From the NCBI GenBank assembly GCA_016722075.1, contig JADKGW010000002.1, forward strand, positions 1 to 64,000: a stretch of DNA of 64,000 bases. Direction: 5' to 3'. Positions 35,372 to 43,784 of this stretch are shown here, piece after piece; the first letter of the stretch is position 1, and the number at the start of each line of letters is the position of its first letter. Made by a program: the position numbers and the translations under genes. The notes beneath the pieces are model-generated. The model was not told the origin of the DNA and did not search any database. It worked only from the letters and a program-made list of their open reading frames with translations. This stretch comes from Candidatus Kouleothrix ribensis. GTDB taxonomy: Bacteria > Chloroflexota > Chloroflexia > Chloroflexales > Roseiflexaceae.

Positions 35372-36265
35372 TCAGGGTACCGGCGGCGCGAGCACCTGGC
35401 TCGCCGCCTGAAGCATACCATAGTACAGGGCCAGCTGTGCCCAGATCATGCCAGGGATCGCAAACCAGAAGCGCCGTAGCTGCGGCCGCTGCACGAACAG
35501 CCGCAATACGAACGCCACCGCGATCACAACATGGGCTGCAGCGGCCAGGGGCGCCGGCAGGTGCTGGCTGGCCCAGATCGACTGCGAGAACGGCATGAAC
35601 TCGCGGTACCGGTAATAAATATCGTAGAAGGCCAGGCCAAAGCCAACGTGCTGGCGCCACACCGCCCCAGGGCTAGTGCGCGCCGGGCGGTGAAACACGC
35701 GCGCCGCAGGCGCACAGCCGAGCGTATAGCCGGCCTGGCGCAGCCGGAAGCTCAGGTCGAGGTCTTCGGCCGAGGCGCCAGCGTAGCGCTCGGTGAACGG
35801 CCCGGCTGCAGCCCAGGCCGCGCGCGGCAGCATCAGGCAGAAGCTCGGCAGCACCCCGCGCACGCCGGGCGGGTCGATCGACAGAAACTCGGGGAAGGCC
35901 ATCAGGTTGGCGCACAGCCGCCAGTACTGGCCGACCTCGGGCACCACGCCGCCGACTACCGCGCCATAGTCGGCTTGGAGCGCCGTCAGCAGCTGCGCGG
36001 CCGCATCGGGCGCCAGGATGCAGTCGGCATCGACGAACAGCAGCACCGCGCCATGTGCGGCCGCCGCGCCAAGGTTGCGCGCTACCGCCGCCGACACCGG
36101 GCGCTCGGTGCGGATGAAGCGCACCAGCGCGTCGGGCTGCACCTGGCCGTAGCGATCCTGCCCGACCACGATAATCTCGTCGATCGCCGCCGTCTGCGCG
36201 CGCAGCGCGGCGATCACCTCGCCGATCAGCGGCGAGTGCAGGTTGGGGATGATGATCGAGATCAT
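35372..36265 (-). CDS. Glycosyltransferase family 2 (paralogue 1)
   Basis: A 297-residue GT-A enzyme. It starts MISIIIPNLHSPLIGEVIAA, has the donor-binding VLLFVDADCILAPDAA (DAD as the DXD motif), GVLPSFCLMLPRAAW and YAGASAEDLDLSFRLRQAGY with the catalytic ED, and two C-terminal hydrophobic segments (AHVVIAVAFVLRLFV, FAIPGMIWAQLALYYG) that should place it at the membrane. The adjacent upstream gene is a paralogue with the same first 13 residues, and its TGA overlaps this gene's ATG. The substrate is unknown. Confidence 0.85.
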   Translation of the reverse strand: MISIIIPNLHSPLIGEVIAALRAQTAAIDEIIVVGQDRYGQVQPDALVRFIRTERPVSAAVARNLGAAAAHGAVLLFVDADCILAPDAAAQLLTALQADYGAVVGGVVPEVGQYWRLCANLMAFPEFLSIDPPGVRGVLPSFCLMLPRAAWAAAGPFTERYAGASAEDLDLSFRLRQAGYTLGCAPAARVFHRPARTSPGAVWRQHVGFGLAFYDIYYRYREFMPFSQSIWASQHLPAPLAAAAHVVIAVAFVLRLFVQRPQLRRFWFAIPGMIWAQLALYYGMLQAASQVLAPPVP

Positions 36266-37140
36266 GATCGTACTACCGGCGCCTGGCGCGCACCAAGCGC
36301 ACCCGTATACCAGCCGATTCGGCCCCACACCATTCCAAAGCAGGCCCGGCCACGGCTGCGCAGCACCGGGCTGCGCACGAATAGGGCGAGTATATCTTTA
36401 CATGCCAGCGCGGGCGAGGCGGCTAGAATCAGGGGCAGCATAGGTGGGTGTAACGACAGCAATGGCGATTGCCGCAGCATATTCTGCCGCACCACCTGGC
36501 AGTAGCCGCGGCCAAACGCGCGCTGGTGCCGCCACATGGCCCGCGCCGAGGCGCGCGGCGGGCGGTGCTCCACCCACGCAGCCGGGTCGAAGTACAGCGT
36601 GTGGCCATGCTGGCGCAGCCGCAGGCTCAGGTCCATATCTTCGCCGGCAGCGCCGGCGTAGCGCTCGTCGAAGCCGCCGGACTGCGCGAAGACGGCGCGG
36701 CGAATGCTCAGGCAGAAGCTCGGCAGGTACTCGCGCGCGCCGGCCGCCGCCGACACCAGCACGTCGTGGAACGACAGCAGGTTGTCGCACAGCACCCAGT
36801 AGCTATCGGCCTCGAGCGCCATCGCGCCGCCGACCACCGCATAACCCTGGGCGTGGCGCGCCAGCAGCCGCTCAACCAGGTCGGGCGCGGCCAGGCAGTC
36901 GGCGTCGAGAAACAGCACATGCTCGCCCGCAGCCTGGCGCGCGCCCAGGTTGCGGGCGGCGGCAGCCGAGATCGGCGCGGGCGTCGCGACAGAGCGTGCG
37001 CTGGCCGGGATCTTCCCAAAGCGATCCTGGCCGACGACAATGATCTCGCCGATATGCTCGCGCGCGGTCTGGCGCTCGATCGCGGCGACAACCTGGTCGA
37101 TCAGCGGGGAGTGCAGGTTGGGGATGATGATTGAGATCAC
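36262..37140 (-). CDS. Glycosyltransferase family 2 (paralogue 2)
   Basis: A 292-residue GT-A enzyme nearly collinear with its neighbour: MISIIIPNLHSPLIDQVVAA, HVLFLDADCLAAPDLVERLL (DAD), YLPSFCLSIRRAVFAQSGGF, YAGAAGEDMDLSLRLRQHGH (ED), and hydrophobic C-terminal segments. The pair arose by tandem duplication and diverged in the C-terminal part. They overlap by ATGA and should be made together; alternative sugars on one polymer is one possible reading. The ATG at 37140 directly abuts the tandem-repeat block to the right, and no Shine-Dalgarno is evident there. Confidence 0.85.
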   Translation of the reverse strand: MISIIIPNLHSPLIDQVVAAIERQTAREHIGEIIVVGQDRFGKIPASARSVATPAPISAAAARNLGARQAAGEHVLFLDADCLAAPDLVERLLARHAQGYAVVGGAMALEADSYWVLCDNLLSFHDVLVSAAAGAREYLPSFCLSIRRAVFAQSGGFDERYAGAAGEDMDLSLRLRQHGHTLYFDPAAWVEHRPPRASARAMWRHQRAFGRGYCQVVRQNMLRQSPLLSLHPPMLPLILAASPALACKDILALFVRSPVLRSRGRACFGMVWGRIGWYTGALGARQAPVVRS

Positions 37141-37154
37141 GGTGTTACACGGTT

Positions 37155-37320
37155 AACAGGTTGCCGGTTGGCCGGTTGGCCGGTTGGCCGGTTGGCCGGT
37201 TGCAGGTTGGCCGGTTGCAGGTTGCAGGTTGCAGGTTGCAGGTTGGCCAGTTGCAGGTTGCAGGTTGGCCAGTTGCAGGTTGCCGGTTGGCCAGTTGCAG
37301 GTTGGCCGGTTGCCTCGGGT
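37155..37320. repeat. Tandem 7-8 bp repeats GGTTGCA/GGTTGGCC
   Basis: About twenty units of GGTTGCA and GGTTGGCC (with mixed order) fill the gap between two glycosyltransferase genes, followed by AACCTTCTAACTTGCGAACC-like repeats to 37386. It is a variable microsatellite type. No reading frame in it looks real. Confidence 0.8.
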
Positions 37321-37386
37321 TGATAACCTGCGAACCTTCTAACTTGCGAACCTTCTAACTTGTGAACCTGCGAACTTGCGAACCCC

Positions 37387-38583
37387 CTACGCATACGCTC
37401 GCAGCCAGTCGTGCGCGAGCCGATCCCAGCGGTAGCACGCGGCCTGCTCGCGCACACGCGCAGCTGCAGGCGGGTCGGGGTTGGCACGCAGATGCGCCAG
37501 CAGCCCCTCGGCCAGCGCGTGGGCATCGCCGGGCGCGACGATCGTGCCGCCGTGCGGCCCGAGCACCTCGGCGCGGTCGCCCACGTCGCCGGTGACCACC
37601 GGCACACCGGCTGCCAGGCTCTCGACGATCTTGAGCGGCGAGCGCCCGCGCGCCACCGCATCGTCGGCCACCGGGTCGGCCGAGCAGCGCGCCAGCCCGA
37701 AATAGGCCGGCACGGTCGCGTAGCCGGCATAGCCGGCGAACAGCGCGGCGCCTGCCAGCCCCAGCGCGCGCGCCCGCTCGGCCAGCAGCGCGCGGTCAGG
37801 CCCCGTTCCCACCAGCACCAGCCGGGCCGCCGGCAGCCGGGTGTACACCAGCGCGAACGCCTCGAGCAGCAGGCCGACGTTGTGGCTCGCCTCGCTCAGC
37901 GTGCCGGCATACAACGCCACCGGCGCAGCGCCCAGGCCCAGCGCGGCGCGCAGGCCGGCGACCTGGCGCGGGTCGGGTGGGCCAATCCGCGCCGGGTCGA
38001 TGCCATTGGGCACGTAGGCGATCCGCCCGGCCGGAACGCCCAGCCCGGCGCAGCGCGCCTGCAGGAAACGCGTGTTGACCGTGACGGCGCTGGCGCGGCG
38101 CGGCAGCATATCTTCCCAATAGCGCACCAGCGCGCGCTGCCAGGCCGAGCCGAAGCGGTTGCCGCCAGCCTCGTAGTCGTCGCAGTCGACATACAGCGGC
38201 ACGCCCAGGCGCCGGGCGGCCAGCAGGCCAGCCAGGCCGTTCATTGGCTGGGGCTTACACACGTGGATCGCGTCGGGGCGCGAGCGCAGCGCGGCCAGCA
38301 GCAGCCGCCAGGTGGCCAGCAGCGTCACGCGTAGCAGCGCGGCCGAGCCGTAATAGCGCCGGTCGGTCACCGGGCCGTAGACGTGCATCTGGCCGGCGTA
38401 GTATACCACGACTCCCTCGCGCACCTGCCGGCCCCGGTCGTTCCGCAGCTGGTGGAAGGTTGGGTGCAGCAGCGCCAGCTCGACCGAGTGGCCGAGCGCG
38501 GCGAGCTCGCGCGCAATCGGCAGCCAGCGCCCGCGCGGCGAGGGATCTTGCAGGCTCGAAGTGCTCAGGAAGGTAAGGCGCAT
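37387..38583 (-). CDS. Glycosyltransferase family 4
   Basis: A 398-residue GT-B enzyme: MRLTFLSTSSLQDPSPRGRW at the start, DAIHVCKPQPMNGLAGLLAA, YVDCDDYEAGGNRFGS in the acceptor half, then YVPNGIDPARIG, PVALYAGTLSEASHNVGLLL, LVLVGTGPDRALLAERA, and the phosphate/donor site GRSPLKIVESLAAGVPVVTG, where E of the KIVE motif replaces the first Glu of EX7E. The acidic DCDDYE stretch is common in GT4 of this phylum. It precedes the repeat block and stands alone from its neighbours by more than 100 bases on each side. Confidence 0.86.
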   Translation of the reverse strand: MRLTFLSTSSLQDPSPRGRWLPIARELAALGHSVELALLHPTFHQLRNDRGRQVREGVVVYYAGQMHVYGPVTDRRYYGSAALLRVTLLATWRLLLAALRSRPDAIHVCKPQPMNGLAGLLAARRLGVPLYVDCDDYEAGGNRFGSAWQRALVRYWEDMLPRRASAVTVNTRFLQARCAGLGVPAGRIAYVPNGIDPARIGPPDPRQVAGLRAALGLGAAPVALYAGTLSEASHNVGLLLEAFALVYTRLPAARLVLVGTGPDRALLAERARALGLAGAALFAGYAGYATVPAYFGLARCSADPVADDAVARGRSPLKIVESLAAGVPVVTGDVGDRAEVLGPHGGTIVAPGDAHALAEGLLAHLRANPDPPAAARVREQAACYRWDRLAHDWLRAYA

Positions 38584-38634
38584 AAGCCCTCACCCCCCTG
38601 CTCCCTCTCCTTGGGAGAGCGGGGGATATTCTTA

Positions 38635-38673
38635 GCGCTACGCAGCCCGCGCTGAGCGCGGGCTGCGTAGCGC
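38635..38673 (-). terminator. Long GC-rich hairpin after the methyltransferase gene
   Basis: An 18-bp stem (38635-38652 with 38656-38673; arm begins GCGCTACGCAGCCCGC) has a three-base centre. It lies 29 bases past the methyltransferase stop on the minus strand and is followed there by TAAGAATATCC, not a clear U-tract. Termination is likely but unproven. Confidence 0.5.
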
Positions 38674-38701
38674 CAGCCTAGATACCATCTCGGGCCTACT
38701 G

Positions 38702-39397
38702 TCACAGCGATGCCATCTCGCGCTCGCTCACCCGATGCCGCACCCTTCCCAGCAGGTGGCCGCGCCGGCCCTCGCGGAAGGCGCTGTCGAGCCGGTAGCA
38801 CAGCCGGGTGAGCGCGGCGGCCGGGCCAGGCGCGGCCAGGTTCAGGAAGTGAAGCGGCGCAAACAGCAAGCGCAGCGCCGGCTCGTTCCAATAGAAATAC
38901 TCGATCGTCCAGCGCTCGCGGTCGGGCAGCAGCGCGCCGAGCGACTCGGGCGTGTAGCCGTTGCGCACGTGGCCGAAGCTGCGGTTGGTGTACGCCGTGA
39001 GCCAGGCCGGGAACATGCGGAAGCCCAGCGCCGGCGTGGTGAACCAGATCGTGCCGCCGGGCGCCAGCACGCGCAGCATCTCGCGCATCATAGCGCGGTC
39101 GTCCTCAACATGCTCGAGAATATCGAAGGCCAGGATGCAATCAAACGTGCCCACGAGCGCGGGCAGCGCGGTGGCCGAGGCGCGCGCGACCGATAGCGCC
39201 GCCGAGGGGCGCAGGCGCGGGTTCAGATCCAGCCCCAGGCGCAGCGGCGCGTCGACCCGGCTCATGATATAGCCGTCGTCGCAGCCGACATCGAGCACGC
39301 GCCCGGCGCGCTCAGGCAGGCCCAGCTGATCCTTGATCAGCATAGAGCGGTAGTAGGCCGCGAAATGCGGGGTGATTGGGTAGAATTCAGGCATCAT
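38702..39397 (-). CDS. SAM-dependent methyltransferase of the polysaccharide cluster
   Basis: A 231-residue type-11 methyltransferase: motif I RVLDVGCDDGYIMSRV, LGLDLNPRLRP, then TFDCILAFDILEHVEDDRAM, LRVLAPGGTIWFTTPALGFR. The C-terminal half (GHVRNGYTPESLGALLPDRE and a hydrophobic FAPLHFLNLAAPG) is typical of enzymes acting near membrane-linked glycans. It lies between the dolichol-phosphate-mannose-synthase-like gene and a GT4 gene, with hairpins on both sides that may set it apart as its own unit. Substrate unknown. Confidence 0.82.
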   Translation of the reverse strand: MMPEFYPITPHFAAYYRSMLIKDQLGLPERAGRVLDVGCDDGYIMSRVDAPLRLGLDLNPRLRPSAALSVARASATALPALVGTFDCILAFDILEHVEDDRAMMREMLRVLAPGGTIWFTTPALGFRMFPAWLTAYTNRSFGHVRNGYTPESLGALLPDRERWTIEYFYWNEPALRLLFAPLHFLNLAAPGPAAALTRLCYRLDSAFREGRRGHLLGRVRHRVSEREMASL

Positions 39398-39436
39398 GGT
39401 GTAAACTCTTTTTCGTAAATGCCAGGTTCAAGCTCG

Positions 39437-39456
39437 CGCGGGGCTCAAGCCCCGCG
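39437..39456 (-). terminator. GC-rich hairpin downstream of the DPM1-like gene
   Basis: CGCGGGGCT and AGCCCCGCG pair around CA (39437-39456), 19 bases after the stop of the upstream gene on the minus strand. There is no U-tract. Confidence 0.4.
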
Positions 39457-39474
39457 TACACCCACCCGCGCCCG

Positions 39475-40254
39475 TCACCGTGCCGCGCTGGCCACCTCGT
39501 GCTCGGCCACCGGCTGCGGGCGCCAGCGCCGGTAGCGCCAGAGCGTCTCGACTGCGGTGAAGGCATCGCGCGGCTTGATCTTCTTGCCCGCCAGGTACGG
39601 CCGGCCGACATACGACACCGGGCTCTCGTAGATCGTGTAGCCGGCGCGCACCACCTTGGCAGTCAGCTCGGGGTCAACGTCGAAGCGGTCGTTATCAATG
39701 CCGATCCGGCGCAGCAGGCTGGTGCGAAACAGCTTGTAGCACGTCTCCATGTCGGTGATCCAGCGCTGGAACATCAGGTTGAACAGCAGCGTCAGCCCGC
39801 GGTTGCCCAGGTAGTGCGTCCAGAGCATGCCGGTACGACCAGCGCCCAGGAAGCGCGAGCCGTAGATCACCTGCGCGTCGTAGCGCTCGATCAGCTCGAC
39901 CATCTTGAGGAAGTCGCGCGGGTCGTACTCGAGGTCGGCGTCCTGGATGGCCAGGTATTCCTCTTGCACCAGCGGCAGGCCGCTGCGCAGCGCGGCGCCT
40001 TTGCCGCGGTTGCGCTCGTGGAAGCTGGCCAGCACGCGGCCCTCATCGACCAGGCGCCGCACGATCGCCTGGGTGCCGTCGCACGAGCAGTCGTCGACGA
40101 CGACGACCTGGCGGATCACCGGCACGCGCTCGAGCCGGCGCACGATCTCCTCGATCGTCTCGGCCTCATTATACACTGGTACGATGGCCGTGATGCCGAT
40201 CTTCGGCGGCAGCGCCATCGGCGCGCTCGGGCGCGCTCGATCCGTTAAGCTCAT
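39475..40254 (-). CDS. Polyprenyl-phosphate glycosyltransferase (DPM1-like GT2)
   Basis: A 259-residue GT2 enzyme with ITAIVPVYNEAETIEEIVRR, VVVVDDCSCDGTQAI (first Asp pair), HERNRGKGAALRSGL, YLAIQDADLEYDPRDF (DAD as DXD) and DMETCYKLFRTSLL. These match dolichol/undecaprenyl-phosphate mannosyl or glucosyl transferases, which make lipid-linked sugars used outside the membrane; a membrane GT such as the 713-residue protein at 41369 could use the product. No C-terminal membrane helices are present. Its start overlaps the end of the upstream GT4 frame by 86 bases (50 if M13 is used), an unusually long overlap. Confidence 0.87.
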   Translation of the reverse strand: MSLTDRARPSAPMALPPKIGITAIVPVYNEAETIEEIVRRLERVPVIRQVVVVDDCSCDGTQAIVRRLVDEGRVLASFHERNRGKGAALRSGLPLVQEEYLAIQDADLEYDPRDFLKMVELIERYDAQVIYGSRFLGAGRTGMLWTHYLGNRGLTLLFNLMFQRWITDMETCYKLFRTSLLRRIGIDNDRFDVDPELTAKVVRAGYTIYESPVSYVGRPYLAGKKIKPRDAFTAVETLWRYRRWRPQPVAEHEVASAAR

Positions 40255-41365
40255 GGCTTAGCTCCTCGATAATCCGTATCAGCGCGGCCCACGAGAGCCG
40301 CTCGCGCGCCTGGGCCATGCCGGCGCGGAAGGTCGCGCCCAGGTTCTCGTGGAAGAAGCGCTCGATCGCGCGGGCCAGCGCCGCGCTGTCGGCCGGCGGC
40401 ACGATCAGGCCGCTCTCGCCGTCGGTGATCGTCTCGGCCAGGCCACCAACCGAGGTGGCGATCACCGGCAGGCCGTAGTCGATCGCGATCATGCCCACGG
40501 CGCTCTGGCTGCCGCTCAGGTACGGCAGCACCAGCGCGTCGGCGGCGGCAAAGTAGGGTTCGATCTCCTCGTTGTTGATATACCTGTTATGCAGTGTCAC
40601 ACGCTGCGCGAGGCCCAGCCGGCTGATCTGCTCGCGGTAGGCATGCTCGTCTTCCCAGAACTCGCCGGCCACCAGCAGGTGCGGCGGCGCGGGCATGCGC
40701 GCCAGCGCGTCGAGCAGGTAGCGCAGGCCCTTGTAGCGCCGCACGAAGCCGAACATCAGCAGCAGCGGCGCGTCGGGGTCGGCGCCCAGGCGCCGGCGCG
40801 CCTCGGCACGCGTGAGGTGCTCGCGCGGCAGGCCGGCGAAGGTTGGGATGTGCCCGGTGCGGATGGGCTTGCCGGGCAGCACCCGCCGGGCCATGCCAAA
40901 CTCCTCCTCGGTGGTGACGATCAGGCCGCTGGCCAGGCGCAGGGTCATGCGCGCGAAGAACCACTCGACCAGCGAGCTGTCGGGTTCGATGAACTGGTGC
41001 GAGATATACAGCACCGGGATGCCGGCCTTGTGGGCCGCGCGCGAGACGATCAGCAGCAGCGGGATCCAGAAGGGCGTCCACCACTGCAGCAGGACGATAT
41101 CGGGGCGCTCGGCCACGATCTGGCGCGCGGTGGCGAGCCAGCTGAGTGGGTTGAGCGTGTCGATCGGGCGCTCGCACTGCTCGTACAGCGCGGTCGCGCT
41201 CGGGTCGGCGCCGACATTGCCGGGGAACAGCAGGCGCGGGTACTGGCGGCGGTACGAGAGGAAGCGCACGCTGTGGCGCTCGCGCAGGTGCTTCACCAGC
41301 AGCGTGGTGAAGTGTGCGATCCCACCGCGGAACGGGTAGGTCGGGCCAATCACGACAAATTTCAT
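40169..41365 (-). CDS. Glycosyltransferase family 4
   Basis: A 398-residue GT-B enzyme: MKFVVIGPTYPFRGGIAHFT, DIVLLQWWTPFWIPLLLIVS, YISHQFIEPDSSLVEWF, LMFGFVRRYKGLRYLLDAL, LVAGEFWEDEHAYREQI, and donor site YLSGSQSAVGMIAIDYGLPVI (split over the usual E-x7-E region, where the first Glu is replaced). The last 30 residues (GSSAPERADGAAAEDRHHGH) are low-complexity and overlap the DPM1-like gene; the true end might be a little earlier if an indel is present. It starts three bases after the 713-residue membrane protein's stop, so the two are coupled. Confidence 0.85.
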   Translation of the reverse strand: MKFVVIGPTYPFRGGIAHFTTLLVKHLRERHSVRFLSYRRQYPRLLFPGNVGADPSATALYEQCERPIDTLNPLSWLATARQIVAERPDIVLLQWWTPFWIPLLLIVSRAAHKAGIPVLYISHQFIEPDSSLVEWFFARMTLRLASGLIVTTEEEFGMARRVLPGKPIRTGHIPTFAGLPREHLTRAEARRRLGADPDAPLLLMFGFVRRYKGLRYLLDALARMPAPPHLLVAGEFWEDEHAYREQISRLGLAQRVTLHNRYINNEEIEPYFAAADALVLPYLSGSQSAVGMIAIDYGLPVIATSVGGLAETITDGESGLIVPPADSAALARAIERFFHENLGATFRAGMAQARERLSWAALIRIIEELSHELNGSSAPERADGAAAEDRHHGHRTSV

Positions 41366-41368
41366 GCG

Positions 41369-43510
41369 TTACTCTGCATCCAGATTCACCCGAAAGATCT
41401 CGACCCCATCGCGATCGTACACCAGCGTGAAGCGCGGGCTGGCGCGCAGAACCGCCGAGTCGAACCGGTCGGCGGCGCCCGGCCCAGGGTACGGGTGCGC
41501 ACCATTGTACACGTAGGTGGCGCCCGCGCTGCGCAGCGCGCCCCAGGCCGAGCGCGTGGTCAGGTCGACCAGAAGCGGGCGCGGGTCGCTGAGCGGCCGG
41601 CCGCGCAATGCCGCCACGAAATTGTTCAGGTGTTTCTGGTAATCGACCCGCTCGCCCAGCTCGCTGCCGTAGGTCAGCGGCGGCAGGCTGGCCCAGCGGC
41701 CGGCCAGCAGCGGCAGCCACCAGCCGGCATCGCTGCCGGCGGCCAGCGTGCCGCCATAGGCCGGGAAGCTGTTCACCAGGAAGCGCGCGTCGGGCGCGGT
41801 GTTGGCGCGAATCCACTCGATCGCCGCGAAATCGCCCGGCCCGAGCAGCGAGGTCTGGTCGCTGGCGATCTGCGCTTGCCAGCCGGTATTGAGCGCCACC
41901 AGCGCCACCAGCGCGGCGCCGGCCAGGGCCGGGCCAAGCGCGGGCAGGCGCTGGCGCGCCAGCCATACGCCGAGCGCGCGCTGGGCTGTGGCCAGCGCGT
42001 AGCCGGCCAGCAGCGCGGTGGGAATAAACAGCGTGCCCAGCCCGGTGACCGTGTCGATCACACCGGCGCCAGGCAGGCCAACTACGTATGGGATGACGAT
42101 CAGCACCAGCAGCGCGCACCACAGCGCCGGCAGGGCCATGCGCCACTCGCGGCGCCAGAGCGCGATCAGTAGCCCGGCCAGCGCCAGCGCCAGCACGGCG
42201 CCGCCCACGTAGCGTGGCGCCACCGGCTCGAGCGCCGACATCTGGGCGATCACGGCCGTACCCGATGTGCCGGAGACCATGCCATTGGCGTTGCGCAGCA
42301 GCTGGCCGCGCACCAGGTTCAGCAGCCAGGGCAGCGCCAGCAGCAGCGCCAGCGCAGCCGCCAGCGCCGAGCGTAGCGCCAGCACCCCGAGCAGCCGCCA
42401 GTCGCGCCGCGCCAGCACCAGCAGCGCCAGGTAGCCCAGCACAAACAGCGCAGCCAGCACCGTCACCAGGTAGTGCGTCAGGATCATCGCAGCGGTGAGC
42501 AGCGCGGCCAGCAGCAGCAGGCGCCATGGAGCGAACAGCTGAGCGCCGAGTGTTGCCGGCCGCCCACCGCCCGCCGCCTGGCTCTCGGCCAGGGCGACCC
42601 AGCCGGCCACCAGCGCAATCAGCACGATCTGCCCGGTGAGCTGCGTGTAGCGGCCCCAGTTGACGAAGAACGCCGGGATGTTTGAAACAAAACCGACGAT
42701 CAGCGCGGCCCACACGCCGGCCCAGCGCGGCGCGCGCAGGCTCACGGCCAGCACGAATAGCAGCGGCGCCACCAGTGCGTTCAGCAACTGGCCGGCCCAC
42801 ACCACACTCTGGGGCACGCTCATGCCGGTGATATAGTGGAAGAACGCAGCGTTGGCGTGGAAGCCAAAGTGGTAGGTGAAGGTGCTGAGCGGCGCGTATG
42901 GCTGCCACGACTGAAACAGCCCGCCGTGATCGACCAGCAGCTGGGCCATAAGCGTATGCTGGTACGAGTCGCCCAGCAGGCCCACGCGCAGCTCGCGCAC
43001 GGCGTATAGCCGCACCAGCAGCGTCGCGGCAGCGATGCCGAGCAGTGCCAGCGCGGGCGCGTCGGCGCGCGCAAGCATGCCGCGCAACGCGGTGCTGGTG
43101 CCCTTGCGCATGTCGCGCAGTGCCAGGCCGGCCCAGGCCAGCGTGCATAGCCCCAGGTAGGCCCAGGTGGCGGCGCCGGCCCAGGCCAGCCCGATCTGCC
43201 AGCACAGCAGCAGCAGCAGCGGCGGCAGCGCCACGCTTAGGCCGGCAGCGAGCAGCAGCCGGGCCGCGCCACCGAGCGCGTGCTCGCGCGGCCAGAGCAG
43301 GCGCAACAGCAGCAGGCCGGGCAGGCTGTACAGCAGCGCCACCGCGAGCACCTGCGTGGCGTAGCGCGCCAGCCCGGCGGCGGCCCACACCAACAGCGCA
43401 CCGCCGCCGCCCAGGGCCAGCGCCCCGGCGAGTAGCAGCACGCCAATTATCGCCAGCGCCGATTGTCGCCAGCGCCAGCGTGCGTCAACTGGCAGAACTG
43501 CTCGTTCCAA
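41369..43510 (-). CDS. Large polytopic membrane protein, GT-C-like
   Basis: A 713-residue protein with about 12-14 helices in the first 540 residues and a soluble C-terminal region. The first big loop holds LLGDSYQHTLMAQLLVDHGG and GFHANAAFFHYITGMSVP; an acidic D followed by H in this loop recalls GT-C enzymes that use polyprenyl-phosphate sugars, but no family was firmly recognised. The C-terminal part has FAAIEWIRANTAPDARFLVN and DRDGVEIFRVNLD, as in many uncharacterised membrane proteins of polysaccharide loci. The broken gene at 2776-5330 has the same layout. It starts the minus-strand cluster, three bases before the GT4 gene. Confidence 0.75.
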   Translation of the reverse strand: MERAVLPVDARWRWRQSALAIIGVLLLAGALALGGGGALLVWAAAGLARYATQVLAVALLYSLPGLLLLRLLWPREHALGGAARLLLAAGLSVALPPLLLLLCWQIGLAWAGAATWAYLGLCTLAWAGLALRDMRKGTSTALRGMLARADAPALALLGIAAATLLVRLYAVRELRVGLLGDSYQHTLMAQLLVDHGGLFQSWQPYAPLSTFTYHFGFHANAAFFHYITGMSVPQSVVWAGQLLNALVAPLLFVLAVSLRAPRWAGVWAALIVGFVSNIPAFFVNWGRYTQLTGQIVLIALVAGWVALAESQAAGGGRPATLGAQLFAPWRLLLLAALLTAAMILTHYLVTVLAALFVLGYLALLVLARRDWRLLGVLALRSALAAALALLLALPWLLNLVRGQLLRNANGMVSGTSGTAVIAQMSALEPVAPRYVGGAVLALALAGLLIALWRREWRMALPALWCALLVLIVIPYVVGLPGAGVIDTVTGLGTLFIPTALLAGYALATAQRALGVWLARQRLPALGPALAGAALVALVALNTGWQAQIASDQTSLLGPGDFAAIEWIRANTAPDARFLVNSFPAYGGTLAAGSDAGWWLPLLAGRWASLPPLTYGSELGERVDYQKHLNNFVAALRGRPLSDPRPLLVDLTTRSAWGALRSAGATYVYNGAHPYPGPGAADRFDSAVLRASPRFTLVYDRDGVEIFRVNLDAE

Positions 43511-43784
43511 AGGTTGCCATCGACTTTGCCGGCCTGGCCGGCAAAAATTGGTACTTCATGTGCATGCGGCTTTCGCGTTTCGCCCGAAACCCGCACACAC
43601 GAACATGGAAAGTACCGCTCTGCCGAAGGCTACAAACGCTGACTGCGTAAATCGTGTGATTTACACGCATGCGCCAGCGACGCACTGCGCGCCGCCGAAG
43701 CAGGGCAGCACAATGCCGGCCCGGCGGCCGGCATTATACGATAGCGGAGAGGGGGTGTCAAAGCTGGCTTGTGCGCCAGGCGGC
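43511..43784. other. Gap with dispersed repeat copy
   Basis: No gene is seen in this 274-bp gap. It holds the second exact copy (43613-43650, reverse orientation) of the 38-bp repeat at 11884-11921. An AT-richer piece just before the STAS gene's stop may hold weak regulatory signals. Confidence 0.65.

Noticed and set aside
40349..42172. 607-codon plus-strand frame opposite glycosyltransferase and membrane genes
   Set aside because: No motif, Gln/Arg/His-rich composition typical of antisense frames in this DNA, and the minus-strand genes are clear.
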